Below, in pieces: positions 13,850 to 25,654 of a stretch of DNA of 64,000 nt (position 1 is its first letter; each line of letters starts with the position of its first letter). A program made the position numbers and the translations under genes. The DNA is taken from positions 1 through 64,000 of the forward strand of contig JAURVB010009602.1 of NCBI GenBank assembly GCA_033002965.1, read 5' to 3'. The stretch comes from Piper betle. Lineage: Eukaryota > Streptophyta > Magnoliopsida > Piperales > Piperaceae. The notes beneath the pieces are model-generated. The model ran no database searches, was not told the DNA's origin, and saw only the letters and a program-made list of their open reading frames with translations.

Positions 13850-14002
13850 CATATATATATAAATCTTATTTTGTAGGACCTTTTAAAAACAGTTTAAATT
13901 AAATGTATAGTTTATAAAAGCTATACGAGGAGTAATTCACCTTATTTTTTATTTTTATTATATTTTTAAAAATTTTAAAATATTTTAAATAATAATATAA
14001 TA

Positions 14003-14038
<36 letters not shown>

Positions 14039-16400
14039 TAACAATAGCAATAATAATAATAATATAATACATAAGAAAATTGAATACATTATGCGTTATA
14101 TTTATTTGCATTTTGCAGTGTACAAAATTTTCCAAAAATTTATTGTACTATGGGTTTAGGCATGTGTGGGTTTCAAGGCATGGAGAGATGGTCATAGGGA
14201 GCAAGTAGGGAGGATGGCTTTTAATTAGATAGGATTAAAATATACGGTGAACCAAAATTTGAACTAAAATATTATTATCTTCTCTGATGTACATCTAGCT
14301 GATCTTGGGGGTTAGAAGGAAATACAATAAACCATTCCTAAAGATTTTTCTTTTTAAATATTACACTTGTATACTTTTACGATAAATATAGTTAATGTTG
14401 TCATGTGCTATACTATTGGAGGAAAGTATATCCCATGAAACAACCTTAAAAACCACGATTTTGAAAATGCATAAGCTCATAATAATATAATCTTGTAAGC
14501 AAAATTTAGTAGATTATACTTTCCCCTATTATACATATTATTAGATTTTTTTCATATATATAAATTTTATTTTGTGAGACATTTTAAAAATAGTTTATAT
14601 TAAATGTGTAGTTCATAAAAATTATATGACGGGACTTTATTTTTTTATTATATTTTTAAATTTTACAAAATATTTTTTAAATAATAAGAATATATTAATA
14701 ATGTAATACTAATAATAACAATGATAATAATAATAATAATATATACAAAAAAATAAATACAGTATGCGTTGTATTTATCCGGGCTGCACGAATTGGCCGA
14801 TTCCGAGTAGAATCGACCGATTTAAATCGGATTGGTGTTGCGCCGATCCAATTTCGGGGCCGAATCGATCGACGCCGAATCGGCCTCGGAATAGGGCGAT
14901 TTTGCCCGATTTCGACCGATTTAACTCGAAATTAGAATCGGTTTTTTTAGTAAATTACTAAAATACCCATTTTTATTAAATTATTTAAGCATACGTAAAA
15001 TGATAATTTGGATTTAAAAACCTAAAATCGGCTCTTCCGCCGTCGCTCACACTGCCGCCCTCCGCCATGCTTCCACCATTCGACCTCACCTCCGCCCGAC
15101 CTTCCGACCACGCCAACGCCGTCCGACCTCAGCTCCGCTTGACCTGCTGTGGAGCGCAAAGGCGAGTTCGGGTGGAATCGGCAGCCGCCCTCCGCTGCGC
15201 TTTCGCCGTCCGACCTCAGCTCCGCCCGACCTACTGTAGAGCACAAAGGTGAGGAGTTCGGGTGGAATCGGCAGCCGCCCTCCGTCGCGCTTCTGCCGTC
15301 CGACCTCAACTCCGCCCGATCTTCCAACCACGCCACCGCCCTCGCAACTCCGCCTCCGATAGGTGGCCGGCCGACAGCACTGCGGAGTGTACTGTGGAGA
15401 GTAAACGCGAGGAGTTCAGGTGGAATCGGCGGCCGAACGAAAATTTGGGTAAATTTAGATTTTTTTATTGAAATTGAATGTTGTGATGTGCGAATTGTTA
15501 TCTATGATGTGCAAATTGTGATGTCCAAATTAAAATTTTGTGCGGATTTGGGATTTTTTTATTGCTGATTTGGGATTTCGTTGACTTAATTGTGTGTGCT
15601 GCAAATTGTGATGTGCGAATATGTGCTATGTGAAAATTGTGATGTGCAAATTGTGATGTGCGAATATAGCTTGGAAGTCTTGAAAATTTGCTGTAAATAT
15701 GTGCTACCGTTGTATTGTCATAATTACATATTTTTATGATTGTTGTATAAATATTTGAATTTGTGTATTTATGTTGAGAAATTATATAATTATGTATTTC
15801 AGGTATTTCTGTTATGAGTTGGCAAATTTTTGTAAATGACCGATTTGGACCGATTCAGGACGATTCAACTGAACCGATTCATAGCCGATTCAGACCGATT
15901 TCGATTCCGATTCCGACTCCCTGGAAAACTGATTCTGATTTCTGATTCCGATTCACGCAACAATGGTATTTATACGCATGTTGCAGGTGTACTTCCAAAG
16001 TTTTCTAAACATTTATTGTACTCTAGGGATGAGTGGGTTTTAAAGCATCGAGATAGTGATGGGGAAGCAAGTGGGAGGATGGGCTTTCAATTAGATAGGG
16101 TTAAGATATAGTCTGAACCAAAATTTGAACTAATATATTATTATCTAATCTGATGGAAATCTTGGGGTTGAGGGAAAGACAATAAACCATTCTTAAAGTT
16201 TTTTTTTTTAAATATCACTTTTTCTTATACTTTGCTGATAAATATAGTTAATGCTGTCATGTGTTGTACTATTGTAAGAAAGTATATCTCATGAAACAAC
16301 TTTAAAAACCAGGATTTTGAAAATGCAAAAGCTCATAACAATATAATCTTGTAAGCAAAATTTAGTAGATTATGCTATCTTCTATTATTCATGCTATTCA
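13850..16400. repeat. Diverged tandem duplication of a ~0.7 kb AT-rich unit, second copy interrupted
   Basis: Unit 1 (about 13850-14545) and unit 2 (about 14551-16400) share long colinear text. Examples are AAATCTTATTTTGTAGGAC/AAATTTTATTTTGTGAGAC at 13861/14563, TTAGATAGG blocks at about 14226/16091, CAATAAACCATTC at about 14326/16181, and GTAAGCAAAATTTAGTAG at 14496/16352. Unit 2 is longer only because of an insertion at 14779-15965. Unit 1 also contains an (AAT)n tract (14008-14035). No coding content was recognised in the unit. Confidence 0.8.
14779..15965. mobile_element. Non-autonomous hAT-like element, 1187 bp, with 8-bp TSD
   Basis: Flanked by an exact 8-bp duplication, GTATTTAT at 14771-14778 and 15966-15973. 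The termini are imperfect inverted repeats (CCGGGCTGCACGAATTGG against CATTGTTGCGTGAATCGG, 12 of 18 identical). Both ends carry many subterminal CCGATT/GACCGATT words. An 8-bp duplication with such ends is the hAT hallmark. Inside are about three copies of an 87-91-bp repeat beginning GTCCGACCTC (15121, 15208, 15299) and a minisatellite of GATGTGCGAATTGT-like words (15484-15670). Open frames inside are GC-rich repeat translations with no transposase motif. The matching unit at about 14100 lacks the insertion and shows the empty site. Confidence 0.85.
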
Positions 16401-18759
16401 GATTTTTTTCATTTTAAAATTATCTAGTGGATTATACTTTCTCCCACAATAACTTTAAATATTAATCTAGAAACAATTATCTAGAGGCATTGAATTTGCT
16501 TTTTATTATGTAAAGTAGGATGAACTACTTACATTATTTTATGAGGGAGAGTGTATTTTTTTATAATGATAAAATTAACAGTAAAATTTATTTTACAAGA
16601 GGGAGGGATTGGGTTCACTTAATTAGGTTCAGAGTTTTCTTTTTTAAAAAAATTATGAATTTCCAATGAGTGACACATTGGGTCGCCGGCAAGCTTGCCG
16701 CCAGCGACGAGTAGAATCAGGGAAGCAGTACTAAATGGCAGAACATGACAAGGCCAACATGCCGGGCCTAAAAGTGCGGCGGCAAGAGGCGGTAGTAGCC
16801 GAAAGAAGTATCTTTTAACAAAATTGTCGACGGGAGAAAACAAATCGACGATGACATTTCCAACGACTTAGAAATGGCAAGACGTACATGTGAATGGTGG
16901 GTTTGGGATTAAATGACAGGAGGAGGAAGCAGGAGAGTGAGGTAGTGGGGGTTTGGGAATCACCAATGCCCTCGCCATCTTGGTCTCTCCTGATGCAATA
17001 TTCGGCGACAACACCGTCCGCCTCGTCGTCTGGGCCGCTGCGCCTCCTCCTAATTCGTCCTGTTCTATATCGTTCTCCTATACGTCATTGACTTCATCAA
17101 CACCTACAGCCTTGAGGACAACGAGATCGCCTTCCACTGCATGCATGCGGAGGCCTTCCATACCGTCGTGGTACCATGCTAGAGGCAATGGCATTCAGGA
17201 CGCCATGTGAGTGCATCTAAGTTCTCGGCGTTATACCTCAGCCAGCGAGTGGCCCTGTCCCATGCTTCCCACCAAGTGTGAGCTACAAGCACAGTCTCAG
17301 GAAAGAAAGAGAGGAGGAGAGGGGATTCAGTGTAAGGAGGAGAGAAATTGGGTAGAGGAAGTAGGATGGGTGGATGGGTGTTTCAAGAGGGGAAAATATA
17401 TGATTTGGAAAGGGATGAAATATATGGAGTGGGTTAAATTGGGTGGTGCATGGGGGTGGGATTTTTTGGGGGGAGTGATTTGAGAAAAAGAAAAATGTAT
17501 GTATTTGTTTTTTTAATTGGGTTAATCAACTTTTTTTCTAATCAATCTTTTGATTAACTTATTTTGTTGGTTATATTTATTTTACATCAATTAAATTGTC
17601 CCAAATCAATTTTTTAATCAACTTAATTTTTAAAACAGCATCCATTTCATTAATGACATCACGTCATCTGCATCAATATAATTAATGACATTCACATATA
17701 CATCAACGTAACTAATGACATGTAATTTAGTTTCTTTTATTGAACTTGAATAGCATCGATTTATTTAGATAACAATATCATCAACGACGTTAGTAACATA
17801 ATTTTAATTTTTATTTAATATATATATTCATTAATTAAATATTTGTCATAAACTTTTTTGTATAGTTATTTTTTATCTATGTCATTAATGGCATCCATTT
17901 CCCTCCACCAATTAAATTAATTTTACATGCAACCATGACATCACAAGTATATTTTTATTAATTATTTTATTAAATTTAACTAATATTAATTTGATTTAAA
18001 TAAAATTAATTTTTATCAATATATTTTTAATTAATTTTGATTCTTATTAAATTAGTTTCTATCTTAATAATTTTTCAAAATAACTAATTTATAATAACAT
18101 CAATGACATTATGTGTATTTTACAAATGGCATAGATGACGTTGTATTAAATCTATAATGTCATTGATGACATCACGCATAATTTACTTGATAATGACTTA
18201 AAACGCATTATGAGTAATTTTTTAAAATTATTAATTTGATGTCAACTTATTTTTTTAATCATTTTGTTTTTTTGTCAACTTTCTATCTATTTATTTTTAC
18301 GCTTTATTTTCATAAATTTATTATGTAATAAATGAAATTCAGGGCACCTTCATTGTCTTTTATCATCTGCATAACACATGTTGTCTTTGGTAAAAGTTGT
18401 GTTTTTTTAGTGCAATTAGATGATACTATAGCTATTGTGATTAAATCACCTCCAAACTAGGTCAGACTTAATTAATTAACATACAAATTAAATAACGAAA
18501 ACTTAAAATCCAACTAAATTGAATTGACTCTAAAAAGTAGACCAAGTTTGAAAGTAAATATTTGATTTTCAATTATATCAATTAGAACAATAATGGGAAG
18601 GTTTGAATGTGTTAAAGGTAATTGCAAAGTGATTTGGAAAACAGAGAGTCATTATTAGCAAGGTTAATGATTTCAAAAGTGAGCAAAAGATGTTTAGTCC
18701 AGCCATTGCATGCCAAAGAAGCACTAATTGAAACATCGTGTAATTGTGAGTGTGTATAA
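16401..18759. other. Intergenic; GC-richer patch of unknown nature, then AT-rich DNA
   Basis: About 16640-17215 is GC-richer than its surroundings and shows protein-like runs in two plus frames (for example FINTYSLEDNEIAFHCMHAE near 17091-17148, closed by TAG). I cannot assign a family; it may be a decayed gene or transposon fragment. From about 17500 to 18300 the DNA is AT-rich with frequent AATGACA/TGACATCA words. No intact gene was recognised. Confidence 0.4.
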
Positions 18760-19417
18760 AGGGTTGATTGTTTGGTTGGTTTGGTTAAAACCAAATTGAG
18801 CTACTTAGCTAATTAACCAAATTGAAAATGTTTGGTTAATAAAACAAAAACCAAATTGTAATAGATAACTTAACTAGCCAAATCGAACAAATTGAATTTA
18901 TTCAATTTTATTTAATTTTAAGTGAACTCTAACCAAACTAACTAAAATGATAAATGATGTTTTTTATTATTAATAGTGTTTATTTTTAGTATTTACTTTA
19001 AAAGTTTTATTTATGAAATAAAGAATTGCTAACACATATATAGGGGATAATTACAAACTTATCACAAAAGTTACACAAATAATAATCTAATTTGAGATAT
19101 TGAATAATATGTACACAATATATAATATATTAAATTTTTATTTTTATACATACATAAATAAATTATTTTTAATAAATTGGATCAAAATGATAATTATATA
19201 TATATATATATATATTTTATATCATGATAATAACTAGAAATAAAGGCATATTTACTGTAAAAAAATGATACAAATAATTTTTTTCTATTTATTGGCTTAT
19301 TTAATTTGATTGGTTTTGACCAAAAATCGACAAAACTACTGTTAGACCAAACTAGCACCGAACCAAACTATTGAAATGAATTTGGCATGGTTGGTTAACC
19401 AAACCTTGCTCACCCCT
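18760..19417. mobile_element. Non-autonomous hAT-like element (MITE), 658 bp, with 8-bp TSD
   Basis: Bounded by exact 8-bp duplications GTGTATAA (18752-18759 and 19418-19425). The left end begins AGGGTTGATTGTTTGGTT and the right end, reverse-complemented, begins AGGGGTGAGCAAGGTTTGG. These are imperfect inverted repeats of the AGGGGTG class typical of plant hAT elements. Subterminal TTTGGTTAA/TTAACCAAA words occur at both ends. The interior is AT-rich, non-coding, with an (AT)n tract at 19195-19215. No transposase is encoded. Confidence 0.85.
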
Positions 19418-19425
19418 GTGTATAA

Positions 19426-20281
19426 TACTTAAAATAATCACTTATATACTTATGATTTACAATCTTGTAGAATGTTTTATATAATAATAAAAACATTACC
19501 TTTAAACCAAAATCAAACTATATAAGCATTTAGGCTGATGGAGGAGGTTGGCGACAAATAGACAAAAGGACGCGAGGATGAGGTCAACAATAACAAAAGG
19601 ATACGAGAAAAAATCATTAAAACGAGAGAAGGTCATTAGAGGTTGAATTGGCGTAATAATTTGAATTATGAATAGCAAGTGATCGATCTATATCATTACT
19701 TACGATTTTGATTTCTATGACAACAAGATTAAAATTTCATAAGATTATGCGATGACTTGGCATATTTATGCATTGAGGTCTGGTCAAGTTGTAAAGTTTG
19801 ACAGCAAAATTAAGTACGTTAAATTATAAAATTCACCGTCCATCAAAAAAGGAAAATTTTAAAAAATATTTAAAAAGACTACATGTTTGTCCGTCATCAC
19901 TTTATAGGTCTTGTGTAAGCAGTTTGAACTCGATCCGCGGCATAAGTAGAGCCGGTTCTTACCCACGCAAGAAGATGATCAAAACACTAAAATGAAGATG
20001 AAGAATTAGCTCTTCTTCACAGTTCACACCAAGAAATCTGAGCGAATTAACGCCCGTTTTCGTTCGCAGCTGGTGCACATCCCATGCGTTCCCCTCCTCA
20101 CACCATTCAAACTTTCCATCCTCTCCTCTCCTCTCCACCTCCACTCTCGACCTCGACCACCTTCCCTCTATTACTAGAACTCTTCAATATGACCTTCAAT
20201 CCAGTGAACCAATATTGCCCATTACTTCGTAATACAAGAAAATAGTTGAGATCGTCAAGATCTAGCTGCTGATTAATGCCC
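19426..20281. other. Upstream flank of the thaumatin-like gene
   Basis: AT-rich DNA, becoming GC-balanced and pyrimidine-rich (CTCCTCTCCTCTCC at about 20130) shortly before the thaumatin-like start. This probably contains its promoter and 5' leader. No other gene was recognised. Confidence 0.45.
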
Positions 20282-21082
20282 ATGGCAGCTTCTCCATTTC
20301 AGAAATGTAGTAGCAGTTATTATACAATATTATTCTCTCTCCATGATCTATTTTTTCTGTTAATCGTCTTGTTCATCGTCCAAGCGGCCCATGCCACAAC
20401 CCAAGTCAACGTCACGCTCACGGCTGTGAGCAACTGCCCCTTCGAGAGATATGGCCATTTCTCCAACCACCTTTCGGCTTCCACGACGGCTTCACCCAGG
20501 TCGAAACACTCACGCACTACTCCGTCACTCTCCCCATCACCAGCTGGTCCGGCCGCCTTTGGGCGGGGCGCGCACTGGCTGCGACGCTGACCCCCGAGGC
20601 GGCCTCTACTCCTCCACTGGCTCCTGCGGTAACCTCGGTTTCATATGCGACAGCAAAGGCACCGAAATCCCCGTCACCCTCGCCCAGTTCGCCGTCCGGG
20701 TGGAGACGGCGGCGTACCCGGTGAGCGTGGTGGACGGCTTAAACCTGCCCATGACGATGAAGCCCCACGAGGGGACGGGGAAGTGCCCGGTGGTGGGGTG
20801 CAGGGCGCAGTTGCTGTCGTCGTGCCCGGCGGCTTTGAGGAAAGTGGATGCTAATGGAACGGTGATCGGATGCATGAGTGGATGCGGAGCGATGGGTATG
20901 GACCAGCTTTGCTGCCGGGGTAACTATAGTACCCCGCCGGCGTGCGCCTCGTCGGAGTACTGGAGGTTCTTCAAGGAGGCGTCCCCGGCGACGGTGACAT
21001 ACGCCGGCGACACTTCCTGGCTTGCTCCGGACTGTACTGCACCTTAAGGAGCTCAAGATCATATTCTGCACTGATTATATAT
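20282..21082 (+). pseudogene. Thaumatin-like protein (PR-5 family) with three frame breaks
   Basis: Family-typical blocks occur in order but in different frames. First is a signal peptide with a hydrophobic core and the mature N terminus TTQVNVTLTAVSNCPF (start ATG 20282; an in-frame ATG at 20276 is also possible). Then come PFGFHDGFTQVETLTHY and PITSWSGRLWAG, then TGCDADPRGGLYSSTGSCG, the Cys-rich core GCMSGCGAMGMDQLCCRG, and SPATVTYAGDTSW. The tail KELKIIFC lies in a further frame. Breaks are near 20436-20445 (two extra bases in an AGAG stretch would explain it), 20561-20573 (two extra in CGCGC) and 21042-21046 (one extra T). Thaumatin-like proteins are secreted, disulfide-rich defence proteins, some with beta-glucanase or antifungal activity. 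Because all blocks are conserved, sequence error is as plausible as pseudogenisation. The exons are strongly GC-rich and no intron is seen. Confidence 0.8.
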
Positions 21083-22516
21083 GTGTACTTATTACTAGCA
21101 ACACTTTTGCTTGGTTGGTTGGTCGTGGGAAGTTGAAAATATATAAAGCTAGAAAATAAAATTAATAAATGAAATAAAGGAACACTTTCGAATGAATATT
21201 GGAATATTGGGAATGGTGTTGATGAATGTATGCGTAGTTCGAGGATGTTGAATACTATAAAATGATGGTACCGTGCACAAGTGGAGTGATAGAGCGAGGA
21301 GCAAGCCCGTCATCTACCGCCCCTTCATACTACCAGCCCTTTTCCCACCGTTTTTATTTTTTATTTTATTTTTGCGTGGGTGTGTGTTAAGGTCAAGTCG
21401 TCTTCCTCACGTATTTTGTTTTAAGCTCCATTCTTGTGTGGGTGAAGGTTAGCTACCCAAGTCTCAATACATGCAGAGTAACCCTTGTCGGTGTTGCAGT
21501 CAATATATAACAAAGCTTTTATTGCCAGCGTGTTGGCTGAGGATATGTTCTCCCACAAACGTTATGTCATTGATACACATTCTCTTATATCATGTTAGTT
21601 AATCGGGTTCATAATCTATTTGTGATGTATTGACAACCCTTTGATAGAATTAGTTGTTTTTTTCGACACAATAGACGACCGTTTGATAGAATTAAATTAG
21701 ATTATGGAGGGAAAAGCTTGAAAAAAAGGGCCTTTTTTCACCGAAAAAGCCAAGGAACCAAACAAGTCTGGGACAGTGGAAGACAAGAGGCATGCTATTC
21801 CTAGTTGTTTATGCTCGGCTTTCTGCAAGGGAAGCTTTGGCAAAAGTGTTAGCCATCCCTTTCACATTCCCTTCCCATGTGACTCACCCCTTCTGGCTCA
21901 GAACTGGATGCTATCCTCTCAACCATACTTTATTATTATGCAATTACTTAGCTTTACCTCTCCCTGTCTTTCTTTTCTTCTTCTTCCAAGCTCCATGTTG
22001 CTGCAACTATCATTCCCATCTACTCTGGTAACTGCCCAACTGGTTATCTTTCCATTGTTTTGAAGTGTTTCTGTATCCTGTCTTTGGTGGTTGGGCTCCA
22101 AGTCATATGTGTTGGGTCATTTTCTATTTCTGTTATGAACTGTTGCCTAAACTGCAAAACTAGGCGGGTCGTCGGATACGCTTGGAGATTACTTTGTTTT
22201 TAAATTTTCTTGGCAATTGGTCTGCTCAAGTGTGGTCTCTGCAGACATTTTTGCAACTTTGAGGTTAGGGAAGCTTATTGTTGGAGACAGAGGATAGTCT
22301 AAAAAGTTTTGCCTTGCAACTGGTGGAAGGTGAGACATATCAGAAAGTTGGTTTACAATTTGAGCAACGAAGTCTGATACTACTGGGTGCCAGTAAGAGC
22401 CATATGTTTAGTGAACTTGGTGTTTGATTTTGTAAGGAAGAGTCTTCACAGATTCTTCCGGTTGTTGAGTTGGGTTTTTTGCTTTGCTTTGGAATGTGAT
22501 TGTGTTTGTGAGAAAA
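21083..22516. other. Intergenic and probable 5' leader of the next gene
   Basis: AT-rich to balanced DNA. The last 700 bases read like a transcribed leader (pyrimidine-rich stretches, GT-rich text) upstream of the membrane-protein start at 22517. No separate gene was recognised. Confidence 0.45.
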
Positions 22517-23436
22517 ATGAAATCACTGAGCAGTTTGGGCATTGGGCTGAGTTTGGTTTTTGGCTGCCTCTTTTTGGCTCTAGTTGCAGAGCTCTACTAC
22601 TTGTTATGGTGGAAGAAGAGGATCATCAATAGGGAGATTGAGGATGACTACAGCAGCTCCTCAAGGGAACTCTTCTACCTTCTCTGCTGGAAGAAGCCTA
22701 CATCATTGAGCTCTAGAGCTTTGAACCCCCACACCACCACGAGGACATCAGAAATGCATGGCAGGGACTCAGAAGATCAGCTCCATTTGCATTCTCGCTC
22801 TGGAATGGACTACTTGCTCAAACCTCTGGGAGAGGAAAGCATAGAGACTGAGCTTATGAGGTTGCATAACCTCTCTGGACCTCCTAGATTTCTTTTCACC
22901 ATTAAAGAAGAAACGAAGGAAGATTTGGAATCTGATGATGGTAGATCCAGAGGAGACACCAAGAGCAGGAAGGGGTCCAGAAGCAGAAGCTTGACTGATC
23001 TTTTCTCTGCAGAGACCCCGTATCTCACCCCCTCTCTTCCCCGCCCTTCGTGACTCCTCCTCTGACTCCCATCAACCGTTACAACCAGCGTGGATTCAAT
23101 CCTCTCTTTGATTCCACCACAGAAGCTGTGGTAAATAAAGCTTTATCATCACCACCTCCAAAGTTCAAGTTTTTACAGGATGCTGAGGAGAAGCTGCAAA
23201 GAAAGCTTCTCATGGAGAGCTCTGTTATGGCTAATCCTTCACCTGGTCCTCCAGTCATCACCAGTTCCTCACTGGCCTCCGATGGAGATGGGTCGTTCAT
23301 CACCATCATCATAGGTAAAAACAAGGAAAAAGATCACCTCCATTCGAGTTCTTCTCAGGTACTTCCTCTATCCTCCTCACCCATTCATGTAATACCCCCA
23401 AACAAAAAGATCTACTGTGATGATCAACTGCAGTAG
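22517..23436 (+). CDS. Uncharacterised plant single-pass membrane protein (one frame break)
   Basis: Start ATG 22517 begins MKSLSSLGIGLSLVFGCL, a hydrophobic N-terminal span (about residues 5-30) ending in the basic LLWWKKR. The rest is hydrophilic, rich in Ser, Pro and charged residues: a possible second WKK motif (LFYLLCWKKP), a block GPPRFLFTIKEETKEDLESD, a basic Ser/Arg stretch, and a Pro-rich ETPYLTP...FVTPPLTP segment. The C-terminal half (FKFLQDAEEKLQRKLL) lies in the next frame. The shift falls at a run of five C (23028-23032); six C would restore one frame of about 306 residues ending at TAG 23434. I recognise this architecture as a plant-specific protein of unknown function; no enzymatic motif is seen. 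No intron is apparent. A one-base error is the likeliest cause of the break. Confidence 0.75.
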
Positions 23437-25618
23437 AAAACGAGGCAATAGAACTGATAATTGTTGTATCGTGTACGACATTTCCTCACAATTTTTTTTA
23501 GAAGAGATTGGAATGTGTTTAAACTACCGTATTGTTTCCAATCCTCTTTGCTCTAGGTGGTGTAATCTCCTTTGCCAAATCTTGTTAATTTGAAGTCATT
23601 TTCTTGGTGGCGTAATTCCTTATCCCTCCGTACTTGACTAATCATTCTTGTGGTGGGTGCCTTTCCTATTTCAAATAGGCATTGGTTGGTTTTCTTGGTA
23701 CTCTCTCCCATGTTCTCTGCCCTTTTCCCTTCCCCCCCTCACTACTCTTATCATTAATCAATTGAAAAGCATGGGTATGATAGCATGTCATTGGACTTGC
23801 AAGGTGGCTAGATGATCGGTGCTCAAAATCCTGCTTTTCCTGTGGTCAGACTGTGTTCTGTGTCTCATGTATATCATGCTTGTCGGAAGGATATTTGTTT
23901 TGCATGCGGCCAATGGGCAAGACGGCCAGGAGAACTGCATTTCTGATTATCTCTTTTTTTTTTGTTTGGTGGGGTGTGTGATACTTGTAAGCACGTAAGA
24001 CCTGAGAGTTTTAGACCCGTGAGTCTAATACAATATTTGTGAGGCCATGGCTTGGGTGGGGAAACCGCTGTCCACTTTCAACTTCGTCTTCAAGTACCTC
24101 AGCCGTGCCGTCTGTCACAAGAAAAACTGATGACCTCCTCGTACTGCATGAAAGGTACTTGAGAGGCTGGTTTTTGGTTACAAAACATTTGTTAATGAGA
24201 TGAGATGGTTGGCCTTTCCTTCTCAAAACGTGAAAAGAAGTGTTATGAAGATGTAATGGGAATCACGTCCATATGAGCGGTAAAGTGGCCGAAAGAACAT
24301 CTTCCTTGCATTTTTTAAAGGTTGGCGATGATGGCAACCTGAGAAAACATTGTTGGTCTGAGTCGTCTCTTTCGGGTTTAAGAAAAGAAAAGAAAAAGAA
24401 AATCGATTAACCGATACGGCAACTGTTGGTAGTTGAATGGTGACAGATGAATGGAGTAGAATCTTTACTTTCAAACGAAGGACATAGATCTATGAAGTGG
24501 TAACTGGTGAGGTCGTTGGAGTGTGTTTTCACCCACTTTTACCAAAATTTGGTCCCAGATTTCAAACCTGCGGAATATGAAGTTTAAAGTTCTATCTTCC
24601 CTCATGGATGGGACGGAGTACGCTGGTGCGCAAATGCTGGCTGCCCCTTTTCATGGCCCCATTTGAATGGTATTTATTGAATGTGGATAACATTTTGTGT
24701 CTATGGTTTGCTTCACCTTTGAATAGAATAAGGCAGAGATCAAGGGCAACATTATAGAAGCAAACTCATTGGATGGTACACTTATCTTTGTTGGTAGTTT
24801 ATGATGATGGGTCCGGTTCATCACGTTCTGTGTCTGTTGTATACTAGCCTATTTCAAGTTTTCAATGTTTTTTCTTTTCAACCACAAATACAGTTGATAG
24901 AGTTAACTAAACGAGTGCCCTTCCATCTCTTACTGGTTGCTTGCCCTCTTGTGCTGGGAAAAAGGAACCTAATTTGCCTGTTCGTGTGCTATCTACAGTA
25001 ACAAGGCAGCGTACTCGCTCAAAAAAAAAAAATGCAGGGTACACACTCGGGAACCACGGTCGAAACAAAAATGATGGCGCTTGATTGTTATCAATTTGAC
25101 GTGCAGCCATGGCCCATGTGGGGAGGATCACAAGTCCAGTGATTATGCCAAAAAATATGTATAAGAGTATAAGTTTTTTCCTAAATTATTGGTTTAATTT
25201 TTTTTCGAAACTGGTCAATTAAACGCGTGATCAATGATATTTGTATTGGTTTTATATTAAAAATGACTTTTAGACAATTTTATTATATTTTTTATATAAA
25301 AAAGCTAATTTAAAATAATAAAAGACATGATTAAAATATTAATTAGGCAAGATGTCACAATATGTGTGGTCTATACTAGATAAATTTTAATTTTATTTAT
25401 AAATTTTTATTTAACAATGAGATAAGGTATGATAATTTAATATCTTAGATATAAATAGTAATTGATTTCAAATATATCTTATTTGAATAAAAAGGTAAAT
25501 TATTGTAATTTGATTTTATATTATATCTTTTTAAAGACAATTAGATAGATTTTTATTAGTAGAAAGTTAAAAATTGAAAGAAGTAGGGCTTAAATTGGTG
25601 ATTTTTTATTGTGAAAAA

Positions 25619-25654
<36 letters not shown>

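Noticed and set aside
15022..15568. Overlapping GC-rich open frames on both strands
   Set aside because: They translate the ~90-bp internal repeats of the hAT-like element and show no transposase motif.
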